Below, piece by piece: positions 42,201 through 54,589 of a stretch of DNA of 64,000 nt (its first letter is position 1; each line of letters begins with the position of its first letter). The notes beneath the pieces were generated by a model. That model was not told where the DNA came from. It was given only the letters and a program-made list of their open reading frames with translations, and searched no databases. Location: positions 55,818,078-55,882,077 of the forward strand of contig NC_091014.1 of assembly GCF_041296385.1 (NCBI RefSeq), written 5' to 3'. The position numbers and the translations under genes were made by a program. The stretch is from Aphelocoma coerulescens. Lineage: Eukaryota > Chordata > Aves > Passeriformes > Corvidae.

Positions 42201-43879
42201 TTAATAATATTTAATTTACTACAAGAAAGACAAGGTCAAAACAGATTTCCAATGGCTGTACACATTCAGGTCTTCAGAACCTCCAAGGATAGGAAGTTGG
42301 AGGCACAGTCCCTCTGTACAGTCTGTCTGTCTTCAACATGAGAAGTTTTTCCTCATATCTGATATGAATCTCCCTTTTTTCAGTTTATGCCCATCTTATC
42401 TCCTCTTTCCATACACCACTGTCAAGAGGCTGGTTCTGTCTTCTTGATATGTAGAAATACTGGTGAAGAAGATTTGGCTACGTTTTATTTTCATGGTGGA
42501 CATAAATAAGCAGAGAGTAAAGCTGAGCTAGGGAACATACAGTCAGAAAGCTCTGGTGCTTTTTGTGCCAATTGAAGATTATATTAGAAGCTGTGAGTAT
42601 AAGAAGGCTTTCAGCTGTTGTTTCTTAGGAACACTATATGTGCTTATACTGCCCATCAAAAACATGCCATGAGCTTTGTACAATGCAGCAGAGATGATGC
42701 AGTTATGTATTTCAGGGTATAATGACAATAATATATATTAAAGAAAATGCTACTGCATTGCTGCAGTAATACCAATTAAGAAAAATCACAGCAAGCTTTA
42801 CTCTCTCTTTCTTAAAGATGATGTGGGTACCTGAGACTTTTTCCTTCCTTTGAAAGCTGTCCTGCCAAAGACAATTTGTTCAGTCAAGCTAATTGAAGGC
42901 AGAGCTGGATGTCCCATTGTTTGTGTCATGATACACAGTATTTTGTAAGATGCCCTAGACAGAGAATGCATTGTAATCTAGCTCGACACATACTGCAGTT
43001 TAGTACAACTTCAAGAGCAAAACAGGCCTGAGTCTTCCTAAACAAGGGAACTGCTCTTGCAGTTTTTTTCATTGCTCCTGGATGAAGGGCATCTTTGAGC
43101 AAAATGCCTATATCCACTCAGTGGAGAAAGGCTTATTGCCTCTGAGAAGTGATGTGGAGGATCTAAGGAACACACTGAGAGGAGAGCAGCCTAAAGGCAC
43201 TCAAACAAAGCACTAGTGGAAAGACCTGGGTGAATATATTAGGACATAGGAATGCTGCCTTCAATCTATATTTGTCCACTGAAATCAGTGGCTGGAGGAC
43301 TCAATTATTTTCTGTATGAACAATATTTATGTTCATAAGAGAGAAAGGAGTCCTGAGGCAAAGTGCATACCTTGATCATGGAGTGTTTTCTGCCAGGTAG
43401 AAAGCAAATAAGGGGAGGGATAAACATGGTGTCTTTTGGATTTGTGCTTGACAGACAGGTTTCTTGTCCTCTAATTGCTGTTTGCAGCAGTACAGACACC
43501 TGAGGCAGCTGTGGAAAATCACAAGGACAAGAAAGGCTTTTATATTCTACAAGGGCATTCAGGGAAGCATTCAGCTTGTGGGTTTAGGTACAAAGTCTAA
43601 AATAAACAGGATGCTTATTTTGAACACATTTGGTGGGCGTCAGGAGTCCAAAGAATGAGCTGTAATTTCCAGTCAGTTTGTGACTTACAGCTCTGGTGAG
43701 GGTCAGATGCACAGTCCAGGCAAGAGTCCTCATGTATAGGTGTGACACAGAGCATATTTTCAGCATCCATGACAAAGGCAATGTATATACTTTCTCTTTA
43801 AGCCAGCCTAAGAAACTGCTATGGCAGCTGGAGTCAAGAAAATAAGTTTCTTACATCAGCTTTAATTTTTTCTGAGTTT

Positions 43880-44040
43880 TCAGTTTCCTGGTTAGGGTGA
43901 GGCAACTGAAACTCATTTCCCTGCTCTAGGTAATGCTGTGCACAACTGCTAAGCTGTTCTATGCCTTACTTTCTCAGTCTGTGAAAGGGGGAATGCTTTG
44001 TGAATAAAATCTGTTATAAAACAGAGCTCTGATGGAGGCA
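43880..44040 (+). mobile_element. Possible degraded MIR SINE
   Basis: CTATGCCTTACTTTCTCAGTC followed by TGTGAAAGGGGGAATG resembles the CCTCAGTTTCCTCATCTG-TAAAATGGGGATAA part of MIR, only loosely. Boundaries are guesses. Confidence 0.28.
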
Positions 44041-44564
44041 GTTTTTAATATTCAGTTTTGCAATGCATAATGACAATCTCATTTTCTTTATTTCTTCAAA
44101 TGCCACTCAGGTTTGAGAAACAACAGAGCTGTTCAGTGTCTTTACTGAGCTGTACGGATAAAAGGCTACTGACTTATTCAGCCTTTGTCTGGCACATCCA
44201 CAGGACTTTCCCAGGACTGCTTAGAGAAGAGAGATAGGTGTTTTCTGTACTCACCTTCCGATCCTTGGAGGAGCTGGGCTGGGCCTCATGCAGTATAAAT
44301 GCAGGCTCCAAGGTGATCCAGGTGAGCAGCTCCTTCATATAACTGCTCAGAGCCGCAGGTTGTCTGGGACTGCAGGTCAGAGCCTGCAAATTTGCCAGGA
44401 TGGCGACTGCACAGCCTCTCTGGGAAATCTGTCGTAAGTCTTACACAAGTGTTACATAGGTATTACATAGATTTGCATATATAGTTTCTATCAGTTCTTC
44501 TTGTTTATGTGAACACTTTATGTAAAAAATATGAACAGTATAATTCTATCTATATTTTGTCTAA

Positions 44565-45210
44565 AGTAAACCACAAGATCAGACAAAAGCAATCATAAGT
44601 GCCTGTTCTGACTGCCAACTTGTACAGCCTCCTGTCTCAACGAGAGCAGTCAATCCACAAGGATTGCAAAGCTTGCAATTGTGGCAGACAGATATTACTA
44701 AATACCCACCTTTCGAGAAATTTAAAAATATCCATGTATCAGTGGATACCTTTTCATGTGCAGTCTTTGCTTCAGTACATACAGGTGAGACAGCCAGTCA
44801 CGCCTGTCAGCATTTTGTGCAAGCATTTGCTTCATTAGAGGTACCTCAAGAGATAAGAACAGATAATGGCCCTGCATACACAGCAAAGAAATGGGCTGAT
44901 TTTCTAATTGATTGGGGAGTTCGGCACACTTTTGATGTTCCTTACTCTCCCACAAGTCAAGCCATTGTTGAAAGAACACATCACTCTTTAAAACATATTC
45001 TAGATCAGCAAAAAAGGAGGGTTTGCACAGGCAACACCACAGATGAGGTTGAGCAAAGCTCTGTATGTTTTAAATTTTTTAAACAGCTCTTTTGTAGAAC
45101 CTGATCCGCCAATTTTTAGACATTTCTCTAACAGTACAAGAGCAGAGTTAAAAGAAAATCCTCCAGTGTTAGTTAGAAACCCTAGGGTGCTTAACCACCC
45201 TAATTGTTAA
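44565..45210 (+). pseudogene. ERV integrase fragment (3' end of pol), frameshifted
   Basis: A remnant of a class II-like retroviral integrase. The frame is open from 44,565, just after a stop. It shows the Cys pair of the HHCC zinc finger (CSDCQ at about 44,604), then the catalytic core with WQTD (first Asp), RTDNGPAYT (second Asp) and IVERTHHSL (Glu). Exactly 35 residues separate the second Asp from the Glu, so the DD35E triad is complete. The His pair of the finger is missing upstream. Near 45,030-45,070 the reading frame changes; the C-terminal part (for example PPIFRHF, then KENPPVLVRNP) continues in another frame to the TAA at 45,208-45,210. Reverse transcriptase, RNase H and envelope are not seen nearby, and no LTR can be tied to it. 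In a provirus this enzyme would insert viral DNA into chromosomes; here it cannot be made intact. Confidence 0.88.
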
Positions 45211-45660
45211 CTCTTTTTTTTATTAGCTCTATATGCACACTTTCTTAGCTTCAGGTAACTTTTTCAGGGTGGCAGGACTGCCAGTTATCTTTGAACATTA
45301 GGACTTAAGTAATGTTTTCTTCCTCCCCAGAGGTTTGTGTACTTCCATGCTGTGTCCTGTCACTGGGATGTTACATGTATACAGGGCAGAAGAGCTGGAG
45401 CTGATCAGGCACCAGAACTAGATTCATGGATTCATCAATGAGGTACTCTGGAGCTAGTAGCATATCCTGTACAAAAAGAGTGAGATGACTTACCTTGGCC
45501 TGTAACAAGCCGTCTCTCAATCTGGCTGCTTCCCATGAAGCTCTTGTGTCGCTCTGAGTCTTATTCCCAAACTATCTTCTCTTGTACTGTTGGAGAAATG
45601 CTTTTGTTTTCCACTTTCTTGACGCAAACAACTTTTTTAGAAAGATCTAATTTTTTTATA
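45211..45660. other. Unique sequence between the integrase relic and the solo LTR
   Basis: About 450 bases. It could include decayed ERV sequence downstream of pol, but I see no envelope motif or ORF. Confidence 0.45.
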
Positions 45661-46293
45661 TTTGTTGCTGGGGGTTAGGTTTTCTCCTTTTGTTTCTTTA
45701 TCTCATGGAATTTTGTCCCATCTGTTGCTAAGAGACAATAACAACCGGTACTTAAGAGAGACAAAAGAATTGGCCAAGGGGGGAAGGGTGCAGCTGGCTA
45801 CTGTATCACCTGAGGGGTTTTTTCTTTGGAAGGGCAAAGATACAGCAAGATTTTGGCTGGGTGATGAGGGGCTAGGCTCGGCTCTGCTCCCTCTCACGCC
45901 ATTAGCCGTGAGGGAGATGCGGCTGAGCTCTTGCCGCAGCGCCCCCTGCAGGCGCGGGTGAATCCTCGCACCGGCCCTGCCCGGCCGGGAGCCGCCAGCG
46001 CCCCTGCCGGCTGCGAGCGGAACTGCACCCAAGGGGAAAGGGCCCGCGGCCGCGAGGGCTGGCACTGCGTTCCTGGTTCTGTTGGTGGTTACTGCCACAG
46101 CTGTCGTTGTTTGTTTGCCTTGTTATACACATACTAGTAAAGAACTGTTATTCCTGTTTCTCATATCTTTGCCTGAAAGCCCCTTAATTTCAAAATTATA
46201 ATACTTTATAAGGGAAGGGGGTCATATTCTCCATTCCAAGGGAGGTTCGTGCCTTCCTTGGCAGACACCTGTCTTTCAAACCAAGACATTTGT
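45661..46293 (+). mobile_element. Solo LTR with perfect 5-bp target-site duplication
   Basis: The LTR spans 45,666-46,288, TGCTGGGGGTTAGG to AAACCAAGACA, flanked by TTTGT on both sides (45,661-45,665 and 46,289-46,293). A 5-bp duplication and these ends fit an ERVL-type family common in birds, recognised from memory. It contains TCTGTTGCTAAGAGACAATA, a CpG-rich block (about 45,890-46,060), an AGTAAA poly(A) signal (46,136-46,141) and a U5 ending in CTTCCTTGGCAGACACCTG. No internal sequence remains, so it arose by LTR-LTR recombination. The integrase relic 450 bases upstream lies outside the duplication and is therefore a separate insertion. Confidence 0.92.
46136..46141 (+). promoter_or_regulatory. 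Poly(A) signal (AGTAAA) of the solo LTR
   Basis: AGTAAA, a common AATAAA variant, stands about 150 bases before the LTR end and confirms plus orientation. Confidence 0.5.
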
Positions 46294-49200
46294 CTTTAAT
46301 GTTTTCAAACCACTAGTTGAAATCCATAAAGTTTCAGTGGTTGGATGCCAGAAGTTTTCAAGTTTCTCATTCAGTAATTTGCAACCAGATGTAGAGGAAG
46401 GGAAAGGAAAGGATCAGCGAAGCAGAGAGGCCACGTTGGGGCATCTCTGAACATCCATACAGAGAAAAGTCAGGCTGAGCTCATCCCAGTCTAGTTGCGA
46501 GGGAATAAGTAGGATCTCTGACAGGAAACTTAAAAGTACCTCTTATATCTGTGATTGATTGTACACAATTTGCACTCATCCCTTCAATAGTTTGCAGCCT
46601 CCAGAAGACTTCAGTTGATTCCCTAATCAACTGTGTTAGCTTTAGCTTTGCATATACCATTTTTCCTATGTTACCAAGGACCTGATTTTTGAAACAAGCT
46701 CTCTTCCCTTTAATAAAATCTGAAAATGACATTGCAAAAATAAAAGGACTTGTACATGCACAGCTTTTGCACTTAAGGGTTTAACCATGGGCTGAATGCT
46801 GTGACAACCAGAAAGCTAGAGTCAAGGAAATTATAAAATTAAGAAAAGTGCAAGAGTGTGGTAACAGAGTTTATTAAAGTACATGCCACTTGGACTTAAT
46901 CGGGAAATATGTTTATTCAGGACATCTCTGGGAGCAAACCTAATTTAAGCCTAATGACATTTAATAGTGATAACTCTGGCTTGGTGAAGATGATAATTCC
47001 ATCTAATTGGGATGCCTCCAGGTGATGCAATGGTGTTTGTGTTTGTCTGTGACAACTGCAGGCTGTCTCTGACTGTTTATATACCCAGCAGCAACCTTCA
47101 GTCTCTGTCTAGCTGCCAGGCACCAAGGCAGCCCAAGAAAAAAAGGTTTGAAAGTCCTTCACTGCAGCTTGAATTTGGTAAGAAACATAATGTATTCACT
47201 TGTTGCCAATAATGTTAGTTGGTCTCTTGGCTTCTGTCTCCCTGTGTGCTTCTCCCCAGGAGGGCTCTATTCTTGGCCACCTTCACAGCATCCTCCCCTA
47301 ATGTCTCAGGACCCATTCCATGCATGTAAGTTTGCTGCACAGCTTCCTGAAGAGTGACATGAATATTGCAATAGCATCTGGTTTCAAATGGCAATTCAGG
47401 CTCATCAGGATGAAGGCCATCCCCAGGGGTGTCCTAGAGAAGAGACTGCTAAGGCAGATTTCCAACAGTCTCTGTTTTAGTAATAGAAACCTTAACCTTC
47501 ATAGCTCTTTTGGAGCTGTTGCTGTTGAATTAACAGCCTCTGTGTTTGTCTATGCTCTCTTTGCAGCACAAGCATCCAGCTTATTACTGAAAAGCTCTTT
47601 GGAATATCTTGAATAGGAAAGTGCTCAAGAAAGCCAAATTTCAATCTTTTATAACTTTTTTCTCAGTCCCAGGGGAGGGTGATTGTGAGGAAAATTGGCC
47701 GTTTCAGTTCCTTCTCTAGGACTCACTACATCCACAAAGCATAATACTTAGATCTTGTCTGCACACAAAAGTGGCATTGATTTAAATAATCAGGTTTTAA
47801 ATTAATTTAACTGAACTGACGCAACCTTTTTATGTGGACTTTAAGTCAATGTAAAAAGAGCCTTTTATCCTTATTGCTCAAGGGTAGAGTCAGATAATCA
47901 TAAGTGATTGAGTTAGAGTGTTTAAAGAAGTTATTTTCTCTTCAGATGAAGGCTACCCTCCTCTCTGCTGGAAATGTCATACTCCACCTCCCCACTCCAC
48001 CTCAGCTGGAACTGAGCCTCTCCCACACTCCACCCTCTGACTTTGCAGGTGTTCTCAGTTCCCTGCTCTGCAAGTAAAAATTAAAACTGGTGGCTTTTCC
48101 ATGACTAAATTCTTGGCTTTCTGGCCTCCACAGTGAAGCAGCATCAAAGCGAGCAGGGGGAATGGTTTCACTTCCAGAAGCCTGGATAGCAGCAGTAGGA
48201 AGAAGCACCTCTAAAAAAATAATTATAAGCCAGAACAAATTCTTCACTGATGAAAAGAACTTCAGATATCTTGATTGCAATGAAATTTAACTCATTTGTA
48301 TTGGGAGAAAATTTTGTATACAAAACCTTCAACATAACATTCATGAGTTGCACAAGGGGAAGAAGCCAAGAGAAAAAGATGTGCAAACAAAGATGTATGT
48401 GCAATTCTGTGGAGGCTTTCTTTCCTCAATACTTGGGTAACTTTTAGAAGGGGAGCATAATGCTCATAATGCTTATTCTCTTGAATTAGTGCTGGAAATG
48501 TCACTGCATACAGTGCAGACCTTCTGCTGAGAGGAAGGAAACAAAGGCAGAAGAGTACTGTCACTAGAGAGACACGTGCAGTTGAGTAAGAAAAGAATTT
48601 TAATAACATCATGAAAACTGGTAATAGTGGTTACAAAGAACCCCACCTCAAATGAAACAGATGCTGGTATTTCAGTTTTCCACATGTTCAGTTGGATGAG
48701 TGAATGGATCTCTCCTGAACTTTTCAAAAGACTGCATTTTTAAATAGATGTGTTAATTCTTCTCATTTTTAAACTATAATTTACTTTCTGCTCTAAACTA
48801 GAAAGGTCATCTTGACCTCTTAAATAAAACATTTTAATTGAAAAGAAGCCGACATATTATGCCAAAGGAAAATGCCAGAGGAGCTAGCCTTTTTTTGCAA
48901 AAAGCTTCATTTTGATGAATCAGCATGTTCTGACAAGAATTTATACAAAATATTCCTGTTCTGCTCCAGGCCTGAATGTTGGTTCTTTACTGCAGCTTCT
49001 CCTATGCTAATAGAGCAGATCGTATCCAGCTTGCTGGGTGTATTTGATGGCTAACAGTGTGCTCCTGTAATGAGTCACATAAAAAGGGGGGACTTACACA
49101 ACCTTCAGCCTGGTGGGACATTCATCTGAAATGTAAGGGGACACAGGATTTTAGTCATATATATATGTGTATATATGTTCACACAAGTGCATATGTATAC

Positions 49201-52100
49201 ATGCCTCAGTATGGGTATTTATGGGCGGGTTGGGCTGTCTCTGCATTTGTAGCATAGTCTCTACTAGAATAATGGAACTGCTTTCATTTTTTTTTTAATT
49301 TACCTGAACAAAGGGAACACCTGCATTCTCACCCCAGGTTAGGAAACACCAGAACTACTAGAGACTGTCTCTCTCAGCCTCTAAAGAAGAACCTCCCAAC
49401 ACTAAAGAAGTTCTCACTGGATGTGATCTCCATGACACTCAGCAGCTCTGTCAGAGCAATATTTCATTGGTACATTATTATGCACAGAAGTGCACACTCA
49501 AGCCATTTCTGTTTACTCAGAATAGTGTTTACTGAAATATGTTCTGCAGTTTGCCATTCCTTATGGAAGATAATATTGTATATACAAGAGCAAATTGAAT
49601 ATATGCGGTGCAGTAATTGCCATCATGCCCAGCAATTTGATGTGTTTGAATACTCAAGATAGATAAGGTTTCTCTAAGGATTACCCCTCAGCACATTCAC
49701 CAAATTTAATTTTGTATTGTTACTTACAATTTCTTCTAGCATATTACTCATAAAAGAAAAAAAAAATTGCTGTGAATACATTCTTTGAAAAAATGTTGCA
49801 CATGCTTTCCATAGTCTCCACCCTTGGGATCTTTGGAAAGCAGTTTTTATATATTTTTATTTATATTTAAAACCCAGTAATGGGTTCTGTCACTGAAGAG
49901 CAATCCAGGGCCATTATTCTAGAATGGAGCTTGGGGGAACCTGAATGCTGACTATGCAAATCCGCACCCCTCTTGTACTTTAAATATCCCGATGTATTTG
50001 TTCAGTATTTGGTAAAACAATTAGGTGCTAAAAAACTGACCTAGTTGCCAGATCCTGCTGGAAACATTTTGAAGAGCAGTCAGCATTTAAATGAAGATAT
50101 GAAGGAGTATCTATATGAAAGGCTTATTAAAAAAAGAAAAAAAGAGACAGGATTTCTGCGTTTGTGATTCATGTGGGATTCTGATACATCATGGCAGGCA
50201 GCAGAGGTTAGAATAACAAACAATGGAAAAATATAGGTAAGTTTGTCTGGGCAAGGGTTGTGTTCCAGCCCTGGTGTGAGAGCACTTGCTATGCATACAC
50301 ATGTACTGACCCCTGCCAGCATCACTCACTGCTTCCCTATGGCCCTACTCATATTCCTCCCTCAATACCCCTCACACTTTGTTGGAATTCCCATTCTGTT
50401 GCTTCCTCCTTTTCACACAGCCTTCCATCTCTCTGTCTTTTCATCCTGGAGCCCTAGTTTTACCTGAGGAGTTAGCACTATGAAGAAGTACCTGTTACAG
50501 AGTGATATCTATTAAAAAACCATTTTTTTTAATCTGAAATCTAGCTGATTGCAGCAGTGTAGATGTCAGTCTGTGTAAAGCATAACATTTACTGACCCAA
50601 CAGAAATATTTCAAAATAACATAGCGCACTCAGTATTCACCATTTGCTCCTGGAGAGGGTGGGAGAAGAGCAAACTGCAGGTTACAGGCAGATGACCTCA
50701 TCTGATGGGCCACCAGTATATTGCTGTCAGAGGGATGTAAGAACTGGAAAGCAGAGGGGAAGTGACACTTGCCCAGTTTCTAGTAGTTTCTATATCCCTT
50801 GTGTTTTGACCCACTGATCTGCACTGTTCTTGCACCACTGTTTCATTATCAGGAGGTCGTGCTTGGGACTGTTCCATCCAGGATATTAAGACAGCATGAG
50901 AGTTTCTCTCTCTTGCCCTCCTTTCCTTTCCTGATACAAATAAATCCACTTTCATGTTCTTTCTGGTTGTAGCTACTGGCTTTGAAGTCCCCTTCTTTCT
51001 CTTCATCCCTCCTCTCTCTCTCCTCCTGAGCCTTCCTGACAGGAAGAAAAGAGAAGAAGGCTTTTACAATAAACAGCAAGAGAGTTTTGTGGCACTAATC
51101 AGAATTTGCAAATGAAGATTAACAAAAAGTGCAAACAAGCCTATGTGATAACTCCACAGTCTGACCTAATCTTAATGAAATCTACAAGATCTATTTATAT
51201 AAATAAAAATGAATTTTCTTGCTTTCAACATAGTGCAATTTGCGCATGTAGATTACAAGTGACACACACAATTGTTTTCCCTGCCTAAGTTCCCCAACTT
51301 TAAAGAGCTTACTGACAGCTCCCTGCAAAGCAAAGACATGCAGCTGACAGAGCTGTCTCAACTTTATTCAGCTCCAGCAGGAGGGCTCCCTTGCTTTTCT
51401 TTTAAAATCCATTCCATTTAATTCCTTGCTTCCCTGAGGACATCAGGCAAGACTAAATGCTGAGAGGAAGGGGATCTCTGTAAGCTGGCCTGATGGCATG
51501 CGGTGGAATAAGGACAGAGAGGGATAACGGTGTCTGAAGAGCTGTGGGATTTCCCATTTGGAAGTGTGACTTGACCTCAGGTTTTTGCATATTACCAACA
51601 AAGGCTGAGCACTGTGCACATAGAAATGTATATTTAACTTAAAAACATTTAAATGGGACAATCTAGCAAAGCTCTGACACTCTAGCCGTATACAAGGCAG
51701 AAGGACCACAAGGGAGGAGCTGGTAGCTGAATCAGGGACATCGCCTTGAGGGAAGATTCAGTTGCCTTGTGCACAAAAGAGTTCATATCTCATGTTGTGG
51801 GAAATCTGCACGTTATAGGTGTCCGTCTACGCAAACTGATATGTAATAAGGTGAATAGAGAACAACAGTTTCAAACTGAGAGAAAGGAGGTCTCTGAAGA
51901 CCAGCACTTGCATGTAACTGCACAATTCTTTACATCACTCTTCCCCACAGGCACTCCACAAGGATATGAAAGTCAGACTTCTGTGGTTACTTTATCTCGA
52001 TTCCACATGTTGTGTTACAGCTTCAGCTACAGTCTGCTTGTCAGAGTCTGGGAATAGTGCTTTAAAATATTCTTTAAGTTCTATGAAGAAAAATAAAAGG

Positions 52101-52125
52101 CCCTTACCTTTTTCTCAGGTAAGGG
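52101..52125. repeat. Perfect 8-bp hairpin
   Basis: CCCTTACC and GGTAAGGG are exact inverted repeats around a 9-base T-rich loop. No function assigned. Confidence 0.45.
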
Positions 52126-52719
52126 TACCAGCAAATTAAGTAGGAAATACACTGAGTAGTAAATAAGGTGGTTGCAACCTCCCCCGGCAGTTGCTTTTGA
52201 CTGCTGACACCTTAATATCTTATGAACTAGTGAATGGAGGTTAAGGGGAAGGAGATGGTGTTAAGAATGCCATGGAAGGCAATGATTTCACTGCATACAT
52301 TTTAGCATCTTGCCTGCTGTTCTGCCTGCTCATACGTGGCAGACTTCTGCTAATTTGGTTTGACAATAAACTTTGAGAACTGTCAAGTGCTGAGATATCT
52401 CCACGTATTTGCATTCATGTTTGCTTATTGTAACCTGTCGGATAACTTTCCATCCCACAGGTTAAGAAGAAAACCTAGTTTTCTACTTTGTATTGCCCTT
52501 GCATCATTCATGATGGGGTTTCATGGCAAATTAAATTTTGAAGAGTCGCAAGTCATTTACCACTGCATTGGCCTGTCCTTCATAGAAAGCTACTGCTTAT
52601 TGCTGTGGGCTATCCATCTGTTTCTCTAGAGATCTGCCTGCCATATATTTTTCCCATATCTACATCTGCAATATTTTTGTGAGTTTGTTTATCTATTTCT
52701 ATTTACTCTGTCTTTTCCC

Positions 52720-53316
52720 ATGTATGTGCGTTTATGTAAGGAAAGAGTAGTATGTCACTGTCTTCATGCATCAGTAAAACCAACTCAGTTCCATGAGAAG
52801 AGAAACATGAAGAACACAAGAAGTCTCAGAAATCATAGGTACACATACAACATATCCAAACATTCATTACAGAGACCAGCTGTGGCCCTCAAGGTGTCTG
52901 AGTGGCTTTATGTTGTCATGAAAACCTGTTTCAGGGTCTCTGACTCATCCTCTGAGAACACCAGGGGCCTAAAAGCGTCTCTCAGTGAAGAAAAATGGAA
53001 ACATCCACCTTTCTGCCTGTTCCATGGGAAGGTGGGAGCAAAAGAGCCAGTTGGACAAGACTACCCAGCACAGCAAGGTGCTGAGGAGACACCTGGGTTC
53101 AGGCCTTTCGTGAGAAATATGTCATATATCTTTTGCCTGCGGGAATTACAAAGCAAGCAAAAATCTAATTTTGGTACTGATGTCATCTGCCCCTTAAAAT
53201 TCAAGGTCAGTCTTAAGGCTTCAAGTCAACAGAAGGAACAAAATGAAAACAAGCCACTGGCAAGGACTAAACTGGTCGCTAAAAGCATGAAGAAGCTCTC
53301 TTTTCACCAGCTCTGA
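52720..53316 (+). CDS. Anonymous 198-codon open frame, probably chance
   Basis: Opens with ATG at 52,720 and ends with TGA. The predicted peptide is Lys/Ser-rich and basic, with no signal peptide, no hydrophobic membrane segment long enough to trust and no recognised domain. It is the longest frame in the window outside the mobile elements, but frames of this length are not surprising in 64 kb read six ways. There is no TATA box, CpG island or splice context suggesting a gene. It could also be part of a terminal exon; I see no support for that. Confidence 0.12.
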   Translation: MYVRLCKERVVCHCLHASVKPTQFHEKRNMKNTRSLRNHRYTYNISKHSLQRPAVALKVSEWLYVVMKTCFRVSDSSSENTRGLKASLSEEKWKHPPFCLFHGKVGAKEPVGQDYPAQQGAEETPGFRPFVRNMSYIFCLRELQSKQKSNFGTDVICPLKFKVSLKASSQQKEQNENKPLARTKLVAKSMKKLSFHQL

Positions 53317-54589
53317 TGAGCATTGCTATTTCATGTTTATTGGTTGTGATGGCTTTAGTCATAGCCTGGCTGTTTACAGACATAGTGGAGGTATTATTTC
53401 TGCCTGGAGGTGGATAGTACAAAATCGAGAGAAAGGAGAAAATCTGAACTCTCTATTCAAACATATCCCATAGCAGAAGATGACAATTTTGAGGGAAATT
53501 AGGAAAGATAAGGGCATGGTCCTTTGGAAGAGAAGAGAGAAGATAAGTTGTTTGGTTTTATTGGCCTCCTTGAGTGAAAGCAGAGAATGAGGCAAACTAG
53601 TGTGTAGCAGAAGAAAAGGGAGGATGCATGAAATTTCCCCCTCATTTTTGGTTGCATCCTCAAGCAGTTTATATGAAGCTACTTAGACCTACAGATGGTA
53701 ACTTCTACACATTTGTTTCCTTGGACACTGTGGTTTTCAAGCCATGGATCTCTGATCCCTAACAAATATAGTTAATGTCTCTGGTACAGGGAGTGTAAGA
53801 GTTACATTATGCACCTAAAAATAGGCCAGACATCACAGACTACAGATTGACAGCTGCTGCACAAATACATGCATACATGCTATTCTGTAATATTCACCAT
53901 CACTACTTTGTAGAAATAAATGAATGTTAAGCCTCCTCCCTGACATGTCTGCAGAGTAAAGAGAAATGATGTAATTCTTGCCTTCAAGTTTTCAAGAAAT
54001 GGAAGGTAGATTTAGAAGACACAGTAAGCAGCTATTTCAGTACAAACCTAGAAGAAATCTGTTATGGCAAAACTGCAAATTACTGCCTAGAGCAGAAGAA
54101 TCTGACTGTCAGTCTCCAGAAATGAAAACACACTCCTGAGCATTCAAGTGTTTCCTGAAACATACATAGTGAGATTTTATCTACTATTACCAGCATTTTT
54201 TTTTTAAGCTGAACGAGCAACAGAAATAAACACTTGCCTTGTAAAGAGAATTTGTACTAATTCACTACCCGGTTATTTCTCACTAATTCAGTGCCATGGA
54301 TGCTGGTTTGTATCAGTTGACACTTAGTGGGATAAAAATATATAATATCAATGCAAAATGAGTGATTAACTGCTCCAAATATCTCTTACTGATGATTTCT
54401 ACACAGTATTGGGTGTCTTTTCACTTAACAATTGGTGTTTAATTCAAGGCTTTCAAAATACACCTCCACAACAGCAGATTCATGGAATCATTAAGTGGTA
54501 CAGAAAAGCACAACTACCTCCTTTTTTTCACTGAAGACTACAAAAATATAACTGCAATTTGGTTTATTTAAGGGCAGTTTTCGACAGCT

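Larger units (their letters stand above)
34460..44564. other. Long unique noncoding stretch
   Basis: About 10 kb without a supported gene. It contains a short (GT)n run near 35,750-35,762, a T-run near 35,838-35,846, an (AC)n run near 41,109-41,118, the hairpin at 39,217-39,255 and a doubtful MIR relic near 43,900. The 10-20 open frames of 60-114 codons have no motifs and overlap on both strands. Confidence 0.5.
46294..54589. other. Long unique noncoding stretch
   Basis: About 8.3 kb. It contains an alternating TA/TG tract at about 49,158-49,178, T-runs near 49,290 and 54,197, a small hairpin at 52,101-52,125 and one 198-codon anonymous frame, both listed separately. No recognised gene. Confidence 0.5.

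Noticed and set aside
44565..46293. Reading the integrase relic and the downstream LTR as one truncated provirus
   Set aside because: The LTR has its own perfect TTTGT duplication on both sides, so it inserted separately from the integrase sequence.
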